Below, one piece after another: positions 10,767-20,397 of a DNA stretch of 55,680 nucleotides (positions within the stretch are counted from its first letter, which is position 1; each line of letters starts with the position of its first letter). Source of the DNA: Helicobacter vulpis (GTDB lineage Bacteria > Campylobacterota > Campylobacteria > Campylobacterales > Helicobacteraceae); assembly GCF_003660395.1 (NCBI RefSeq), contig NZ_QXQT01000013.1, positions 1 through 55,680 on the forward strand, given 5' to 3'. Under the pieces are notes generated by a model, which saw nothing but the letters and a program-made list of their open reading frames with translations, searched no databases and was not told the DNA's origin. The position numbers and the translations under genes were made by a program.

Positions 10767-12788
10767 ATGGATTTGTCGCATTTGTATTTTAATCGGGAGC
10801 TTTCATGGTTGCAATTCAACACGCGTGTCTTAGACCAGGTTTGCGACACTAAGTTACCCCTTTTAGAACGCTTGAAGTTCTTAGCCATTTATGGCACGAA
10901 TTTAGACGAGTTTTACATGATTCGCGTGGCCGGGCTCAAACATTTAGGTGAGGAGGAAGAATTCAAGGTAGGAGGGGATCAGATGAGCCATGACAAGCAG
11001 CTCAAACGCATCCGCCACTATCTGCGCGCCGAACAACGCATTGTCCAAGAGCAGTTTTTACACCTCAAAGAAAAACTAGGCGGTGTGGGCTTGTCCTTGA
11101 TTGATGGGGTACAAGAGCTTTGCTCGACACATCAGGAGAGATTGCAAGAGTATTTTGAGAACACTCTCTACCCCCTAGTCTTGCCCATTGTACTAGACCC
11201 CGCACGCCCCTTCCCCTTTTTGAGCAATTTGAGTTTTGGGCTGGTGCTGAGTTTAAAACGCCACAAGCACACGCATAAGACCTATGGCATTATCAAAATC
11301 CCGGCCATGGTCAAGCGCTTCATAGAGGTAGAAAAGGGGGTGTTTGTGCCTGTGGAGGAGGTGGTGCGCGAATTTGCCCCCCTGCTCTTTGAAAGACACG
11401 ATGTACTCACCAGCATGGTTTTTAGGGTTACTTGCGATGCGGACATGGAGATCATCGAAGATGAGGGGCATGATTTGGCCGAGCTCATCAGTGAGGGTTT
11501 GAGGACGCGCAACCGGGGCGATGTGGTGCGTTTGGAGGTGAGCGGGGCGCATGAAGACCTCTTGGACTTCATCAAGCATAAAATGCCCGGGGTAGATGTC
11601 TATAAAAGCCATATTCTCTTAAATTTGGGTTCTTTGTGGGAGTTGGTGAACGCGAAGGGCTATGGCGCGCTCAAAGCCCCGATTTTTCACCCCAAAGTGC
11701 TCCCCCCTTTGAGCGATTTAGAACACCATGCCGATATGTTCGATCTGTTAGACAAGCAGGATATTTTTCTCTTCCACCCCTATGAAAGCTTTGATCCCAT
11801 CGTGCAATTTATCCAAGACGCGGCCAAAAACGAACAGGTACTCTCCATCCGCATGACTTTGTATCGTGCGGGCAAAGAATCGCCCCTTGTCAAAGCCCTG
11901 ACTGAAGCCGCCCCCCATAAACAGGTGAGCGTGCTAGTAGAACTCAAGGCGCGCTTTGATGAAGAGAATAATTTGCACTGGGCTAGAGAGTTAGAGGATG
12001 CGGGCGCGCATGTCATCTATGGCGTGCCTAAGCTCAAGGTGCATGCCAAACTCGCCCTTGTGGTGCGCAAGGTGGACGATCAAATTAGAGAGTATGTGCA
12101 CTTGAGTACGGGCAATTACAATATCCAATCGGCTAAAGTCTACACCGACATTAGTTTGCTCACTTCTAATAGGCAAGTCGCTTACGATGTGTTAAAACTC
12201 TTCCATTCGCTCAGTACAGGGGTGGCGGGCAAAACCCGCCTTAAAACCCTCTTTATGGCACCCAAGCAGATTCGCGATCAAATGCACGATTTGATTCAAA
12301 ATGAAATGCGCTTTAAAGAAAGGGGGCGTATCATTTTAAAAGCCAACGCTTTAGTGGACCCAGATATTATCCAAGACCTCTATGACGCTTCGCGCGCGGG
12401 GGTTAAAATCGATCTGATTATCCGCGGGATTTGTTGTTTACGCCCCCAAGTGCAGGGGGTGAGTGAGAATATCCGCGTCTTCTCCATTGTGGGGAAATAT
12501 TTAGAACACGCGCGCATTTACTACTTCGCTCACGATCGCGCCAAACTCTATTTTTCTAGCGCGGACATGATGATGCGCAATTTAGACAAGCGGGTAGAAT
12601 TGCTCATTCCCGCCCCTTCTAAGAGCATTGGGCGCAAACTGCTCCATATTCTACACACCCAGCTTAAGGACAATGCGCAGTCCTACGCGCTAGAACCCGA
12701 TGGGAGCTATAGCAAAGTGCCCTGTGAAGGGGGGTGTTTTGACGCGCAGGCCTTTTTTGAGCAAGAAGTAGAAAGAGCGCATGGCTAG
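10767..12788 (+). CDS. ppk: Polyphosphate kinase 1
   Basis: A 673-residue enzyme that makes and degrades inorganic polyphosphate from ATP. The N-domain starts FNRELSWLQFNTRVL. The two phospholipase D-like catalytic domains contain the phosphorylated-histidine motif KVHAKLALV, then HLSTGNYN, and the second histidine region YYFAHDRAKLYFSSADMM. The length is normal for PPK1. The ribosome-binding site before ATG 10767 is weak. It begins the rightward operon ppk-pyrD-M16-dapA-SDR-membrane-pgsA, an order I recall from H. pylori (HP1010-HP1016), and is divergent from the outer-membrane protein gene. Confidence 0.96.
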   Translation: MDLSHLYFNRELSWLQFNTRVLDQVCDTKLPLLERLKFLAIYGTNLDEFYMIRVAGLKHLGEEEEFKVGGDQMSHDKQLKRIRHYLRAEQRIVQEQFLHLKEKLGGVGLSLIDGVQELCSTHQERLQEYFENTLYPLVLPIVLDPARPFPFLSNLSFGLVLSLKRHKHTHKTYGIIKIPAMVKRFIEVEKGVFVPVEEVVREFAPLLFERHDVLTSMVFRVTCDADMEIIEDEGHDLAELISEGLRTRNRGDVVRLEVSGAHEDLLDFIKHKMPGVDVYKSHILLNLGSLWELVNAKGYGALKAPIFHPKVLPPLSDLEHHADMFDLLDKQDIFLFHPYESFDPIVQFIQDAAKNEQVLSIRMTLYRAGKESPLVKALTEAAPHKQVSVLVELKARFDEENNLHWARELEDAGAHVIYGVPKLKVHAKLALVVRKVDDQIREYVHLSTGNYNIQSAKVYTDISLLTSNRQVAYDVLKLFHSLSTGVAGKTRLKTLFMAPKQIRDQMHDLIQNEMRFKERGRIILKANALVDPDIIQDLYDASRAGVKIDLIIRGICCLRPQVQGVSENIRVFSIVGKYLEHARIYYFAHDRAKLYFSSADMMMRNLDKRVELLIPAPSKSIGRKLLHILHTQLKDNAQSYALEPDGSYSKVPCEGGCFDAQAFFEQEVERAHG

Positions 12789-13818
12789 ATTTTATCCTCT
12801 AGCTAAAAAGCTGTTATTCTCTCTAGAACCTGAGAGCGCGCATGCCCTAGCCGCACAAGCTTTAAAACTCTTGGGCTGGTGTCCCTACTTGGTACGCCCC
12901 TACCAACACCCCATGCTAGAAAACACCATTTTAGGCATGTCCATGCCAAATCCTATCTGTCTAGCGGCCGGGTTTGATAAAGACGCCACCATGTTAGCCG
13001 GGTTAAACCAGTTGGGCTTTGGGGGGGTGGAGGTGGGTACAACCACCCCCAAACCCCAATATGGCAACCCCAAGCCGCGCTTGTTTCGATTCCCCAAGCA
13101 AGAGAGTTTGCAAAATGCGATGGGTTTCAACAATAAAGGCGTGGCACGCTTGGTGGCACGCTTAGAGCGCGTGCGTCCGCTTGCATGCATGGTGGGGGTC
13201 AATGTGGGCAAGAATAAAGAAACTCCCCTAGAACACGCCCTTCAAGATTACCAACAAGCCTTGCAAGCCAGCTTGGGCGTGGGGAATTACTATGTCTTTA
13301 ATCTCTCTTCGCCCAACACGCCCAATCTTAGAGATTTGCAAAATAACGCCTTTGTGGGGGAGCTCTTTTCTATGGCGCGCGATCTCACGCACAAACCCCT
13401 TTTTTTAAAGCTCGCCCCCGATCTGCCCAGCGATGCGCTCTTAAAAGTGTGCGCGAGCGCGCTTGAGCACGGCGCGCATGGCATTATCGCCACCAACACC
13501 ACTCTAGATTACGCGCTCTTGCCCGGGGCAAAGCCCTTTGGGGGGATTAGCGGGCAGGTTTTAAAAACTAAGAGTAGGGAAGTGTTTAAGCAAATTGCGC
13601 AAGCGTTTTTTGGGAAAGCGGTCTTGGTGTCCGTGGGGGGGATTGATAGCGCGCAAGAAGCCTATGAACGCATTAAGATGGGGGCGCATTTTGTGCAGAT
13701 TTTCACAAGTTTTGTCTATCAAGGCCCTTTGATCTGTAGACAAATCAATCAAGATATAGTAAAATTATTGCAAAAAGACGCGCTGAAATCTATTCAAGAT
13801 GCCGTTGGGATTGGGTGA
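12781..13818 (+). CDS. pyrD: Dihydroorotate dehydrogenase (class 2, quinone-linked)
   Basis: A 345-residue flavoprotein of pyrimidine synthesis that oxidises dihydroorotate and passes electrons to the quinone pool. The N-terminal helical extension (about residues 1-40) that contacts the membrane marks class 2. NLSSPNTPNLRDLQ carries the catalytic serine region, and VSVGGIDSAQEAYERIKMGA is the FMN-phosphate loop. It overlaps the ppk end by 8 bases. Confidence 0.96.
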   Translation: MARFYPLAKKLLFSLEPESAHALAAQALKLLGWCPYLVRPYQHPMLENTILGMSMPNPICLAAGFDKDATMLAGLNQLGFGGVEVGTTTPKPQYGNPKPRLFRFPKQESLQNAMGFNNKGVARLVARLERVRPLACMVGVNVGKNKETPLEHALQDYQQALQASLGVGNYYVFNLSSPNTPNLRDLQNNAFVGELFSMARDLTHKPLFLKLAPDLPSDALLKVCASALEHGAHGIIATNTTLDYALLPGAKPFGGISGQVLKTKSREVFKQIAQAFFGKAVLVSVGGIDSAQEAYERIKMGAHFVQIFTSFVYQGPLICRQINQDIVKLLQKDALKSIQDAVGIG

Positions 13819-15176
13819 TGATGGGATTGACATTTTTAACACGGGCTTTACAAATTCTGATCTTAAGTTCACTAGGAGTTGCCATGCTAAGTGGAGCAGA
13901 AAAGAAAGGGTGTGCGTCCTGTGTACCCTTGCCTAAGTATTACAGCACAATTTTAGACAATGGTCTGCAGGTGGTCGCCGTGCCCTTGGACAATAAAAGC
14001 GGGGTGATTGAGGTAGATGTACTCTACAAAGTGGGCTCGCGCAATGAAATGATGGGCAAGAGTGGGATCGCCCACATGCTCGAACACATGAATTTTAAGA
14101 GTACTAAACATCTCAAAGAGGGCGAGTTTGACGCGATTGTGAAGAGCTTTGGGGGGGTGAGCAACGCCTCCACTAGCTTTGATTACACCCGCTACTACAT
14201 CAAGGCGAGCAACACGCATTTAGATAAATCTTTAGAGCTTTTTGCTGAAATGATGGGCTCTTTGCAGCTTAAAGAAAGTGAATTCATGTCTGAGCGCCAA
14301 GTGGTGGCTGAAGAGCGTTTGTGGCGCACGGACAATTCGCCTCTAGGCTATCTCTACTTCCGCTTTTTTAACACCGCCTTTGTTTACCACCCCTACCACT
14401 GGACTCCCATTGGTTTTATGGAGGACATCAAAAACTGGAAACTCAAGGACATTAGAGATTTCCACTCTTTGTACTACCAACCCAAGAATGCGATCGTGCT
14501 TGTGGTGGGGGATTTAGACCCCAAACAGGTCTTTGAACAGGCTAAAAAGCACTTTGGGGCGATCAAAAACACCACAACCCAGCCCATTCCAGGCGTGTAC
14601 ATGCAAGAACCCTTGCAAAATGGGTTGCGCCAAACCGTGATTCACAAGCAGGATTTGTCCCTAGAATGGTTGGCCATCGGCTACAAAGTACCCCCTTTCT
14701 TGCATAAGGATCAAGTCGCGCTCAACGCGCTAGCCAAATTGCTCACGCAAGGGGATAGCAGTTTGCTCAAAAAAGATTTGGTGGATCAAAAACGCCTAGC
14801 CTCTCAGGTGTTTGCGCAAAATATGGAGCTCAAGGACGCTAGCGTGTTCTTGTTCATCGCGGGGGCAAACCAAAATGTAGAAGCCATCAAGCTCAAGCAG
14901 GAGATTTTGAATATTTTAGATCAGATCAAGCATGGCGGGATCACCCAACAGCAATTAGACAAAGTCAAGGTAAACCACCGCGCAGATTTCATCGCCAGTT
15001 TGGAGGATTCTTCAGATGTGGCAGAGATTTTTGCCGAATACCTCACACAGGGGGATATTAAGGACATTGCAGAATACCAGGCGGAGTTTGATGCCCTACA
15101 GGTCAAGGACATCGTGCGTGTGGCCAACGAATACTTTCGCGATGAAGTTTATAGCAGCGTTGTGTTAAAACCTTAA
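13818..15176 (+). CDS. M16-family zinc peptidase, exported
   Basis: A 452-residue protein with an N-terminal hydrophobic signal ([18 protein letters not shown]) and the inverted zinc motif HMLEH with the distal glutamate in the [14 protein letters not shown] region, which is diagnostic of pitrilysin-type M16A peptidases. It probably acts in the periplasm on peptides. The ATG at 13818 overlaps the pyrD stop (TGATG); GTG 13815 and ATG 13821 are alternatives. The H. pylori counterpart (HP1012) was once labelled pqqE, a misleading name. The substrate is unknown. Confidence 0.88.
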   Translation: MMGLTFLTRALQILILSSLGVAMLSGAEKKGCASCVPLPKYYSTILDNGLQVVAVPLDNKSGVIEVDVLYKVGSRNEMMGKSGIAHMLEHMNFKSTKHLKEGEFDAIVKSFGGVSNASTSFDYTRYYIKASNTHLDKSLELFAEMMGSLQLKESEFMSERQVVAEERLWRTDNSPLGYLYFRFFNTAFVYHPYHWTPIGFMEDIKNWKLKDIRDFHSLYYQPKNAIVLVVGDLDPKQVFEQAKKHFGAIKNTTTQPIPGVYMQEPLQNGLRQTVIHKQDLSLEWLAIGYKVPPFLHKDQVALNALAKLLTQGDSSLLKKDLVDQKRLASQVFAQNMELKDASVFLFIAGANQNVEAIKLKQEILNILDQIKHGGITQQQLDKVKVNHRADFIASLEDSSDVAEIFAEYLTQGDIKDIAEYQAEFDALQVKDIVRVANEYFRDEVYSSVVLKP

Positions 15177-15186
15177 AAGAGATGCC

Positions 15187-16065
15187 ATGCATGCATTGAG
15201 CGCGTTGATCACCCCCTTTAAGGCGGATCGCACCGTTGATGAGGCCACTTATGCCACTCTGCTTGAGCGCCAAATCCGGCATGGCATGGACGCGTGTGTG
15301 CCGGTGGGCACAACGGGCGAATCGGCAACTCTGACCCACCAAGAGCACATGCGCTGTATTGAGATCGCCATTGGAGTGTGCAAACCCAAGGGGATCAAGG
15401 TCTTAGCAGGGGTGGGGAGCAACGCCACTAGCGAGTCGATCATGCTGGCTACCTTTGCCCAAAGGGTAGGCGCAGATGGGATTTTATGCGTGAGCCCCTA
15501 CTACAACCGCCCCACCCAGCAGGGGCTTTTTGAGCACTATAAAAGCATCGCCAATTCTGTAGAGATCCCTCTAATTCTCTACGATGTGCCCAGCCGTACA
15601 GGGGTACAAATCGCCACGCAAACCGCAACTAGGCTTTTTAAAGAGGTTAAAAATGTCGTGGGCATTAAAGAAGCCTCAGGGATGATGCAAAGATTGCCCG
15701 ATCTGGATCGCTTTGCTGAGGGGATTTTGATCTATAGCGGGGAGGACAAACTCAACCATGCCATCATGGCTTGTGGGGGGGTGGGGGTGATTTCTGTTAC
15801 CGGGAATTTGCTGCCCAATAAGATTTCTGCGTTGGTACAAGCCGCCCTCAAGGGGGATTTAACCACTTCGCGTGCGATTCAAACAGAGCTTTACGACATC
15901 AATACGGCTCTCTTTTGTGAGACTAACCCCATTCCTATTAAAGCAGCCATGCACATAACAGGCTTGCTCCCTCACTTGGTCTATCGCCTTCCCCTAGTGT
16001 CCCCTAGTTTGGAGAATCTGCGCTATTTAGAAACCATCTTAGAGAAATACGAGGTATTGGCATGA
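15187..16065 (+). CDS. dapA: 4-hydroxy-tetrahydrodipicolinate synthase
   Basis: A 292-residue aldolase-type enzyme that condenses pyruvate with aspartate semialdehyde, the first committed step to diaminopimelate and lysine. It shows GTTGESATL (about residues 39-47), the catalytic tyrosine in [11 protein letters not shown] and the Schiff-base lysine in VGIKEASG. The N-terminus is a few residues shorter than in E. coli. Its stop overlaps the start of the SDR gene by 4 bases. Confidence 0.97.
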   Translation: MHALSALITPFKADRTVDEATYATLLERQIRHGMDACVPVGTTGESATLTHQEHMRCIEIAIGVCKPKGIKVLAGVGSNATSESIMLATFAQRVGADGILCVSPYYNRPTQQGLFEHYKSIANSVEIPLILYDVPSRTGVQIATQTATRLFKEVKNVVGIKEASGMMQRLPDLDRFAEGILIYSGEDKLNHAIMACGGVGVISVTGNLLPNKISALVQAALKGDLTTSRAIQTELYDINTALFCETNPIPIKAAMHITGLLPHLVYRLPLVSPSLENLRYLETILEKYEVLA

Positions 16066-16859
16066 ATGCAGCACACACCCCACAGAGTATGCAGGGCAAA
16101 ACCCTAGTGGTGAGCGGGGCAACACGCGGGATTGGTAAGGCGATTGCCTATAGATTTGCCCAAAATGGGGTCAATGTGGCGTTCACTTACCATAAGAACG
16201 AAGAAGAAGCCCATAGGATTGTTCAAGAAATGCAAGATCGCTACAAGGTCAGGGCGCACGCTTATCGCTTGGATATTTTAGAACCCGAACAATATGTAGA
16301 GCTGTTCAAGCAAATTGATGCGGATTTTGATCGCATCGATTGTTTTGTGTCCAACGCGATCATTTATGGGCGTTCTGTGGTGGGAGGGTTTGCCCCCTTT
16401 ATGCGCCTCAAGCCTAAGGGTTTGAATAATATCTACACCGCCACGGTGTTAGCCTTTGTAGTGGGGGCCCAAGAGGCGGCTAAACGCATGAAGATGGTCG
16501 GAGGGGGGGCGATCGTTTCTTTGAGTTCTACGGGCAATTTGGTGTATATGCCCAACTACGCCGGGCATGGCAATTCTAAAAACGCAGTAGAAACCATGGT
16601 CAAATACGCCGCGATGGATTTGGGCGAATTTGGGATTCGTGTGAATGCGGTGAGTGGGGGGCCTATTGACACGGACGCGCTCAAAGCCTTCCCGGATTAT
16701 GCGCAGGTGAAGCAAAAAGTAGAAGAACAATCCCCCCTAAAGCGCATGGGCAACCCGGCAGATTTGGCCGGTGCGGTGTATTTTCTGTGCGACCCAGCCC
16801 AAAGCGCGTGGCTAACCGGGCAGACCATTGTCGTAGATGGGGGCACGACCTTTAAATAG
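16062..16859 (+). CDS. Short-chain dehydrogenase, FabL-like enoyl reductase candidate
   Basis: A 265-residue Rossmann enzyme with cofactor loop [10 protein letters not shown]. The position corresponds to H. pylori HP1014, annotated as 7-alpha-hydroxysteroid dehydrogenase. The active site here is Y-x6-K (NYAGHGNSK), the spacing of enoyl-ACP reductases, and not the Y-x3-K of ordinary SDRs. The segment [17 protein letters not shown] closely follows Bacillus FabL. I infer an NADPH-dependent enoyl-ACP reductase-like activity or a relative that has diverged from it; a steroid substrate seems unlikely. It overlaps dapA by 4 bases in the ppk operon. Confidence 0.7.
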   Translation: MNAAHTPQSMQGKTLVVSGATRGIGKAIAYRFAQNGVNVAFTYHKNEEEAHRIVQEMQDRYKVRAHAYRLDILEPEQYVELFKQIDADFDRIDCFVSNAIIYGRSVVGGFAPFMRLKPKGLNNIYTATVLAFVVGAQEAAKRMKMVGGGAIVSLSSTGNLVYMPNYAGHGNSKNAVETMVKYAAMDLGEFGIRVNAVSGGPIDTDALKAFPDYAQVKQKVEEQSPLKRMGNPADLAGAVYFLCDPAQSAWLTGQTIVVDGGTTFK

Positions 16860-16873
16860 GGGTTGATCCTTGT

Positions 16874-17530
16874 ATGACCATTTTTATAGAGAATAGCCCA
16901 CAATTACAAAGCGCTAGGAAGTATATCCTTTGTGCGATGGCGTTGTGGCTTGTGCTGGCTTTAATCACTCCTATTAGCGCGCCCTCTTGGTTCGCGCACG
17001 CGCCTAAGAACCTCAGCGCGTCTTTGAAGTCGCCTTGGATGGGGTTTTATTTGTGCTTGTGGTTGCTGATGGTTCTAACCCAAGCGGTGGGCTATTATAA
17101 ACTAGCAAAAGTGGGGCGCAATCTCTTGCTTTTTAGATGCGTCGTTCTCCCCCACATTGCGCACGCGCTTTTATCCTTATGCGGACTATTGGTATTCAAA
17201 AACCCTGCGGATATGTTGCAACTCAAGATTTTAACCCTTGATCTTTATGTCTATTTCAAGATTTTAACCCTTGCCCTTTATGCGTATTATAGTTATCGTT
17301 TGTGCGTGGAACTCACGCGGGTAACCCAAAATCCCCTATTTAAACGCGGGATGTTGACCATTGGACTTTGCTTTGCGTTTATTCTCTTTGTGGGGCTAGC
17401 ATTTGCTAATGTGTCTGTGCCTATGTATGTTATCTTTGTGATGGGTTGGCTATGGGCAGTGGTAATGTTAGTGGGGTGGGGCATGATTGCGGCGGGTTTT
17501 GTGCAACTTAAACAAATTAGCTACCCCTAA
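16874..17530 (+). CDS. Multi-pass membrane protein of unknown function
   Basis: A 218-residue hydrophobic protein with about five or six transmembrane helices. It corresponds by position to H. pylori HP1015, between the SDR gene and pgsA. No catalytic motif is visible. The centre contains two tandem copies of an 11-residue segment (KILTLDLYVYF then KILTLALYAYY) from a 33-base duplication at 17224-17289. It has no strong Shine-Dalgarno sequence before ATG 16874 and may depend on translation from upstream. Confidence 0.65.
   Translation: MTIFIENSPQLQSARKYILCAMALWLVLALITPISAPSWFAHAPKNLSASLKSPWMGFYLCLWLLMVLTQAVGYYKLAKVGRNLLLFRCVVLPHIAHALLSLCGLLVFKNPADMLQLKILTLDLYVYFKILTLALYAYYSYRLCVELTRVTQNPLFKRGMLTIGLCFAFILFVGLAFANVSVPMYVIFVMGWLWAVVMLVGWGMIAAGFVQLKQISYP
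17224..17289. repeat. 33-base tandem duplication inside the membrane protein gene
   Basis: Two adjacent copies starting at 17224 and 17257 with a few mismatches in the second half of the unit. The unit is in frame and adds 11 hydrophobic residues. Confidence 0.9.
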
Positions 17531-17539
17531 GGGGCGCTT

Positions 17540-18115
17540 GTGCTGACAAAATGCATGCGCCATATCCCCAATATCCTCACTATCCTGCGCATTTTTCTAG
17601 CGATCTTTTTGCTCTTTTTTATTTTGCATGGAGATAGTCTCTTCAAAATCTCTAAATTGCACACCAATTATCTAGAATCCTTGATCTTTTTGGGCGCAGC
17701 GCTCACGGATTTTTTAGACGGCTATATCGCTAGAAACTACCACTTGAAAACCCTATTTGGCGAAATCTTTGACCCTTTAGCGGATAAAATTCTCATCTTG
17801 GCCGCTTTCTTGGGCTTGCTCTATTTGGATCGCATCAACCCGTGGATCCCCTTTGTGATCTTAGGGCGGGAGTTTTTCATCGCGGGGCTGAGAATCTCAG
17901 TCTCTAACATGGGCAAGAGTATTGCGGTGAGTCGTTTGGGCAAGTATAAAACCTTTTTGCAAATCATTGCCATTAGCTCTCTTTTGGCGGACCTGCACTT
18001 AGGCAGTGTTGTCGTGGGGCATTATTTAGTCGCCCTCGCCCTCTTTGCCACTTTGTATTCAGGCATGGATTATGTGATCAAATACTACCGCCTCGTGCGC
18101 GCTTTGGAGATTTAA
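17540..18115 (+). CDS. pgsA: CDP-diacylglycerol-glycerol-3-phosphate 3-phosphatidyltransferase
   Basis: A 191-residue integral membrane enzyme that makes phosphatidylglycerophosphate, precursor of phosphatidylglycerol and cardiolipin. The CDP-alcohol phosphatidyltransferase motif DG-x2-AR-x8-G-x3-D-x3-D is complete (from LDGYIAR to FDPLADK). The start is GTG 17540 with AAGGGG five bases upstream; the ATG at 17555 would remove five residues. The last base of its stop is the first base of the rseP start. Confidence 0.93.
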   Translation: MLTKCMRHIPNILTILRIFLAIFLLFFILHGDSLFKISKLHTNYLESLIFLGAALTDFLDGYIARNYHLKTLFGEIFDPLADKILILAAFLGLLYLDRINPWIPFVILGREFFIAGLRISVSNMGKSIAVSRLGKYKTFLQIIAISSLLADLHLGSVVVGHYLVALALFATLYSGMDYVIKYYRLVRALEI

Positions 18116-19132
18116 TGGGATGGCTGGCTTCTATTGTGGCTTTGGGGTTTTTGATCTTCTTTCACGAATTGGGGCATTTCTTGTGCGCGCGTGCGTGCGG
18201 GGTGGGGGTAGAAGTCTTTAGTATCGGCTTTGGGCGCAAACTTTGGGCTAAACGCGTGGGCAACACCCAATACGCCCTCTCTATTATCCCCCTAGGAGGC
18301 TATGTCAAACTCCAAGAAGACCCCATAGAGCACCCAAGCAGCTACCCCAACCAACCCCTTTTAAAAGTTGCTGATCTTGAGCATGGGGCCCCTCTTTAAT
18401 CTCCTGCTCGCCTTTATGATTTATTTGGGGGTGGGTTTAGTCGGGCATGCCAGTTTGGCCCCTGTGGTGGGCGCGCTCACCCCTGATATGCCTGCTAGTC
18501 AAAGCGGGGTTAAAATAGGGGATCGCATTGTCGCTGTAGATGGCACAGCCATTAGAGATTGGCAAGAACTTTTCAACGCCATTCAGCGCACACAGGGGGC
18601 TATTACCCTGCAAATTAAGCGCGATCATCTCCTCAATATCACCCTCACCCCCGCGCTTAAAACCACGCAAAACGCCTTTAAAGAGAGGGTGCAAACTAAA
18701 CTAATTGGCATTGCCCCATCTAAGGAACAAGTATGGGTGCGCTACGGATTTTTAGAATCTACTCAGCGCGCCTTTAGCCAGCTTACAGACATGTGCACAC
18801 TGATTTTTAAGGGGATTGAAAAGCTCTTTGTCGGTGTGGTGAGCGTGTCTGAAATTAGCTCGGTGGTGGGGATTGTGGACTTTATGGCGCACCAACAAAA
18901 CCTAGCCTTGCTGCTGAGTGTCGCCTTTATTTCTATCAATTTGGGGGTGTTAAACCTCCTGCCCATCCCGGTTTTAGACGGGGGGCAGATGGTTATTGTA
19001 CTCTATGAGAGCTTGACAAGGCGCAAGCTCAAAAGCGCTCATTTAGAAAAACTCAATCTCTTAGGGCTGGCTTTACTCATCGCCTTGATGGCTCTAGGGC
19101 TCTTTAATGACGCGCGCCGCTTGGTGGGCTAG
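18115..19132 (+). pseudogene. rseP: Site-2 zinc protease RseP-like, frameshifted
   Basis: RseP cleaves membrane-embedded substrates such as anti-sigma factors. The first part (18115-18399) has the zinc motif HELGH and IPLGGYVKL. The second (18368-19132), one frame over, has [10 protein letters not shown], a PDZ domain and the second metal-site motif LLPIPVLDGG. They join at the CTTTTAAAAG stretch near 18358-18367: with two more As the protein would read [13 protein letters not shown], matching the family spacing exactly; one base fewer would also join them. As it stands a ribosome leaves the frame at about residue 85 and stops at 18399, separating the two metal-ligand motifs. This may be a real knock-out, a slippable A run, or a sequencing error. 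The last gene of the ppk operon. Confidence 0.85.
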
Positions 19133-19209
19133 CTGTATCAAATCCCTACATTTGGCGCGTCTGAAATACTCTTGAAGTTTTCTTTAAGCCTAACGTTAAA
19201 CTATGGTGC

Positions 19210-19215
19210 TATAAT
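19210..19215 (+). promoter_or_regulatory. Extended -10 promoter for the BI-1 gene
   Basis: TGCTATAAT is a perfect extended -10. It lies 30 bases before the start of the BI-1 gene, which has its own AAAGGAG site. No clear -35 is visible, which is usual for Helicobacter. Confidence 0.7.
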
Positions 19216-19244
19216 TCCCGCATTTTTACACTAAAGGAGTATTT

Positions 19245-19952
19245 ATGGCATCGCTATATGATCGCAACACCTCTAACACGCAGTTTAACCCCGGCATGGA
19301 AGCTTCTGCCCAGCTCAGTGATACGGCACTTGTCAATTTTGTCAAAACCACTTATAAGTTTTTTGCGGCCAGCTTGCTCTTAGCCACCATTGGCGCGTTA
19401 GTAGGCTTGATGAACTTCCAAGTGGTGAATCAATACCGGTGGGCGTTTATCATCGCTGAATTTGCCGCCCTCTTTGGCCTGATGTTCACTAGAAGCATGC
19501 CCACGCTGAATTTGGTCATGCTCTTTGCGTTTACTTTCCTCTCTGGTATCACTTTGGTGCCCTTGCTGGGGTTTGTGATCGCTAGGGCAGGGGCGAGCGC
19601 GATTTGGCAGGCACTAGGTATGACTACAATTGTCTTTGGGGTGATGAGTGTGTACGCCATCAAAACCAAGAGCGATCTAGCTAACATGGGTAAGATGCTT
19701 TTCATTGCGCTAATCGTAGTGCTGGTGGCTTCTTTGATCAATCTCTATTTGGGATCGCCCATGATGCAAGTAGCAATCGCGGGTGTGAGTGTGATTCTCT
19801 TTAGCCTGTTCATTGCTTATGACACCCAAAATATCATACGCGGTCTCTATGCAACTCCCATTGAAGCCGCTGTCGCGCTTTATTTGGACTTTTTCAATGT
19901 CTTTGTCTCCTTGCTCCAAATTATGGGGATCATGGGAGGCCGCAACGACTAA
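19245..19952 (+). CDS. Bax inhibitor-1 / YccA family membrane protein
   Basis: A 235-residue protein with a soluble N-terminus (about 30 residues) and seven predicted transmembrane helices, ending with the family's acidic helix region (FIAYDTQNI and ALYLDFFNVFVSLLQIMG). Bacterial BI-1 relatives are pH-sensitive cation leak channels or modulators of FtsH; which applies here is not known. It has its own promoter and AAAGGAG ribosome-binding site. Confidence 0.9.
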   Translation: MASLYDRNTSNTQFNPGMEASAQLSDTALVNFVKTTYKFFAASLLLATIGALVGLMNFQVVNQYRWAFIIAEFAALFGLMFTRSMPTLNLVMLFAFTFLSGITLVPLLGFVIARAGASAIWQALGMTTIVFGVMSVYAIKTKSDLANMGKMLFIALIVVLVASLINLYLGSPMMQVAIAGVSVILFSLFIAYDTQNIIRGLYATPIEAAVALYLDFFNVFVSLLQIMGIMGGRND

Positions 19953-20397
19953 GGGCGTTGAGCGGCTTTTAGACGCTAATCTCAACCGCTTTAAGGAGGG
20001 GGTGCGGGTGGTGGAGGACATCGCCCGTTACCTTTACAACCATCCCACTCTGGCCCTACAACTCAAGACAATCCGTCATGACGCTACGGATATTTTCACT
20101 AAGCACATGCCCGATGTGATCGCCCTGTATGCCCATAGGGACAGCGCGCACGATGTGTTGCAGACAAGCGACACTCTGCCTACCGCTCCCTTAAGCCTCT
20201 TGGACATGCTGCAAGCCAATTTCAAACGCGCCCAAGAGAGTGCGCGCGTGTTGGAGGAAGGCTTCAAGATGCTAGGGATCAAACAAGCCGCCCTTAGCTT
20301 TAAGGCTCTACGTTACGCGCTCTATAGCTTGGAAAAAGAGAGTGTCTTTATAGGCCAAACAAGCGCGCAAACGCAATATAAACATCTACATTGCTAA
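19897..20397 (+). CDS. ThiD2-like protein (thiamine-phosphate synthase-related), start uncertain
   Basis: The conserved core starts at about base 19957 with VERLLDANLNRFKEGVRVVEDIARY, typical of the ThiD2 family found fused to ThiE-type thiamine-phosphate synthases or alone in Campylobacterota. RVLEEGFKMLG follows near the end. The conserved part would normally begin within a few residues of the start codon, but no ATG, GTG or TTG lies there in frame. The nearest is ATG 19897, inside the BI-1 gene, giving 166 residues and 56 bases of overlap; TTG 19903 is the alternative. Either an unusual start codon is used or the junction is altered. The 3' end overlaps the convergent Hop gene by 50 bases. 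Confidence 0.55.
   Translation: MSLSPCSKLWGSWEAATTKGVERLLDANLNRFKEGVRVVEDIARYLYNHPTLALQLKTIRHDATDIFTKHMPDVIALYAHRDSAHDVLQTSDTLPTAPLSLLDMLQANFKRAQESARVLEEGFKMLGIKQAALSFKALRYALYSLEKESVFIGQTSAQTQYKHLHC

Noticed and set aside
10651-10888. 79-codon N-terminal extension of the outer-membrane protein
   Set aside because: It overlaps ppk on the other strand and would hide the signal peptide; ATG 10651 has its own AAGG.
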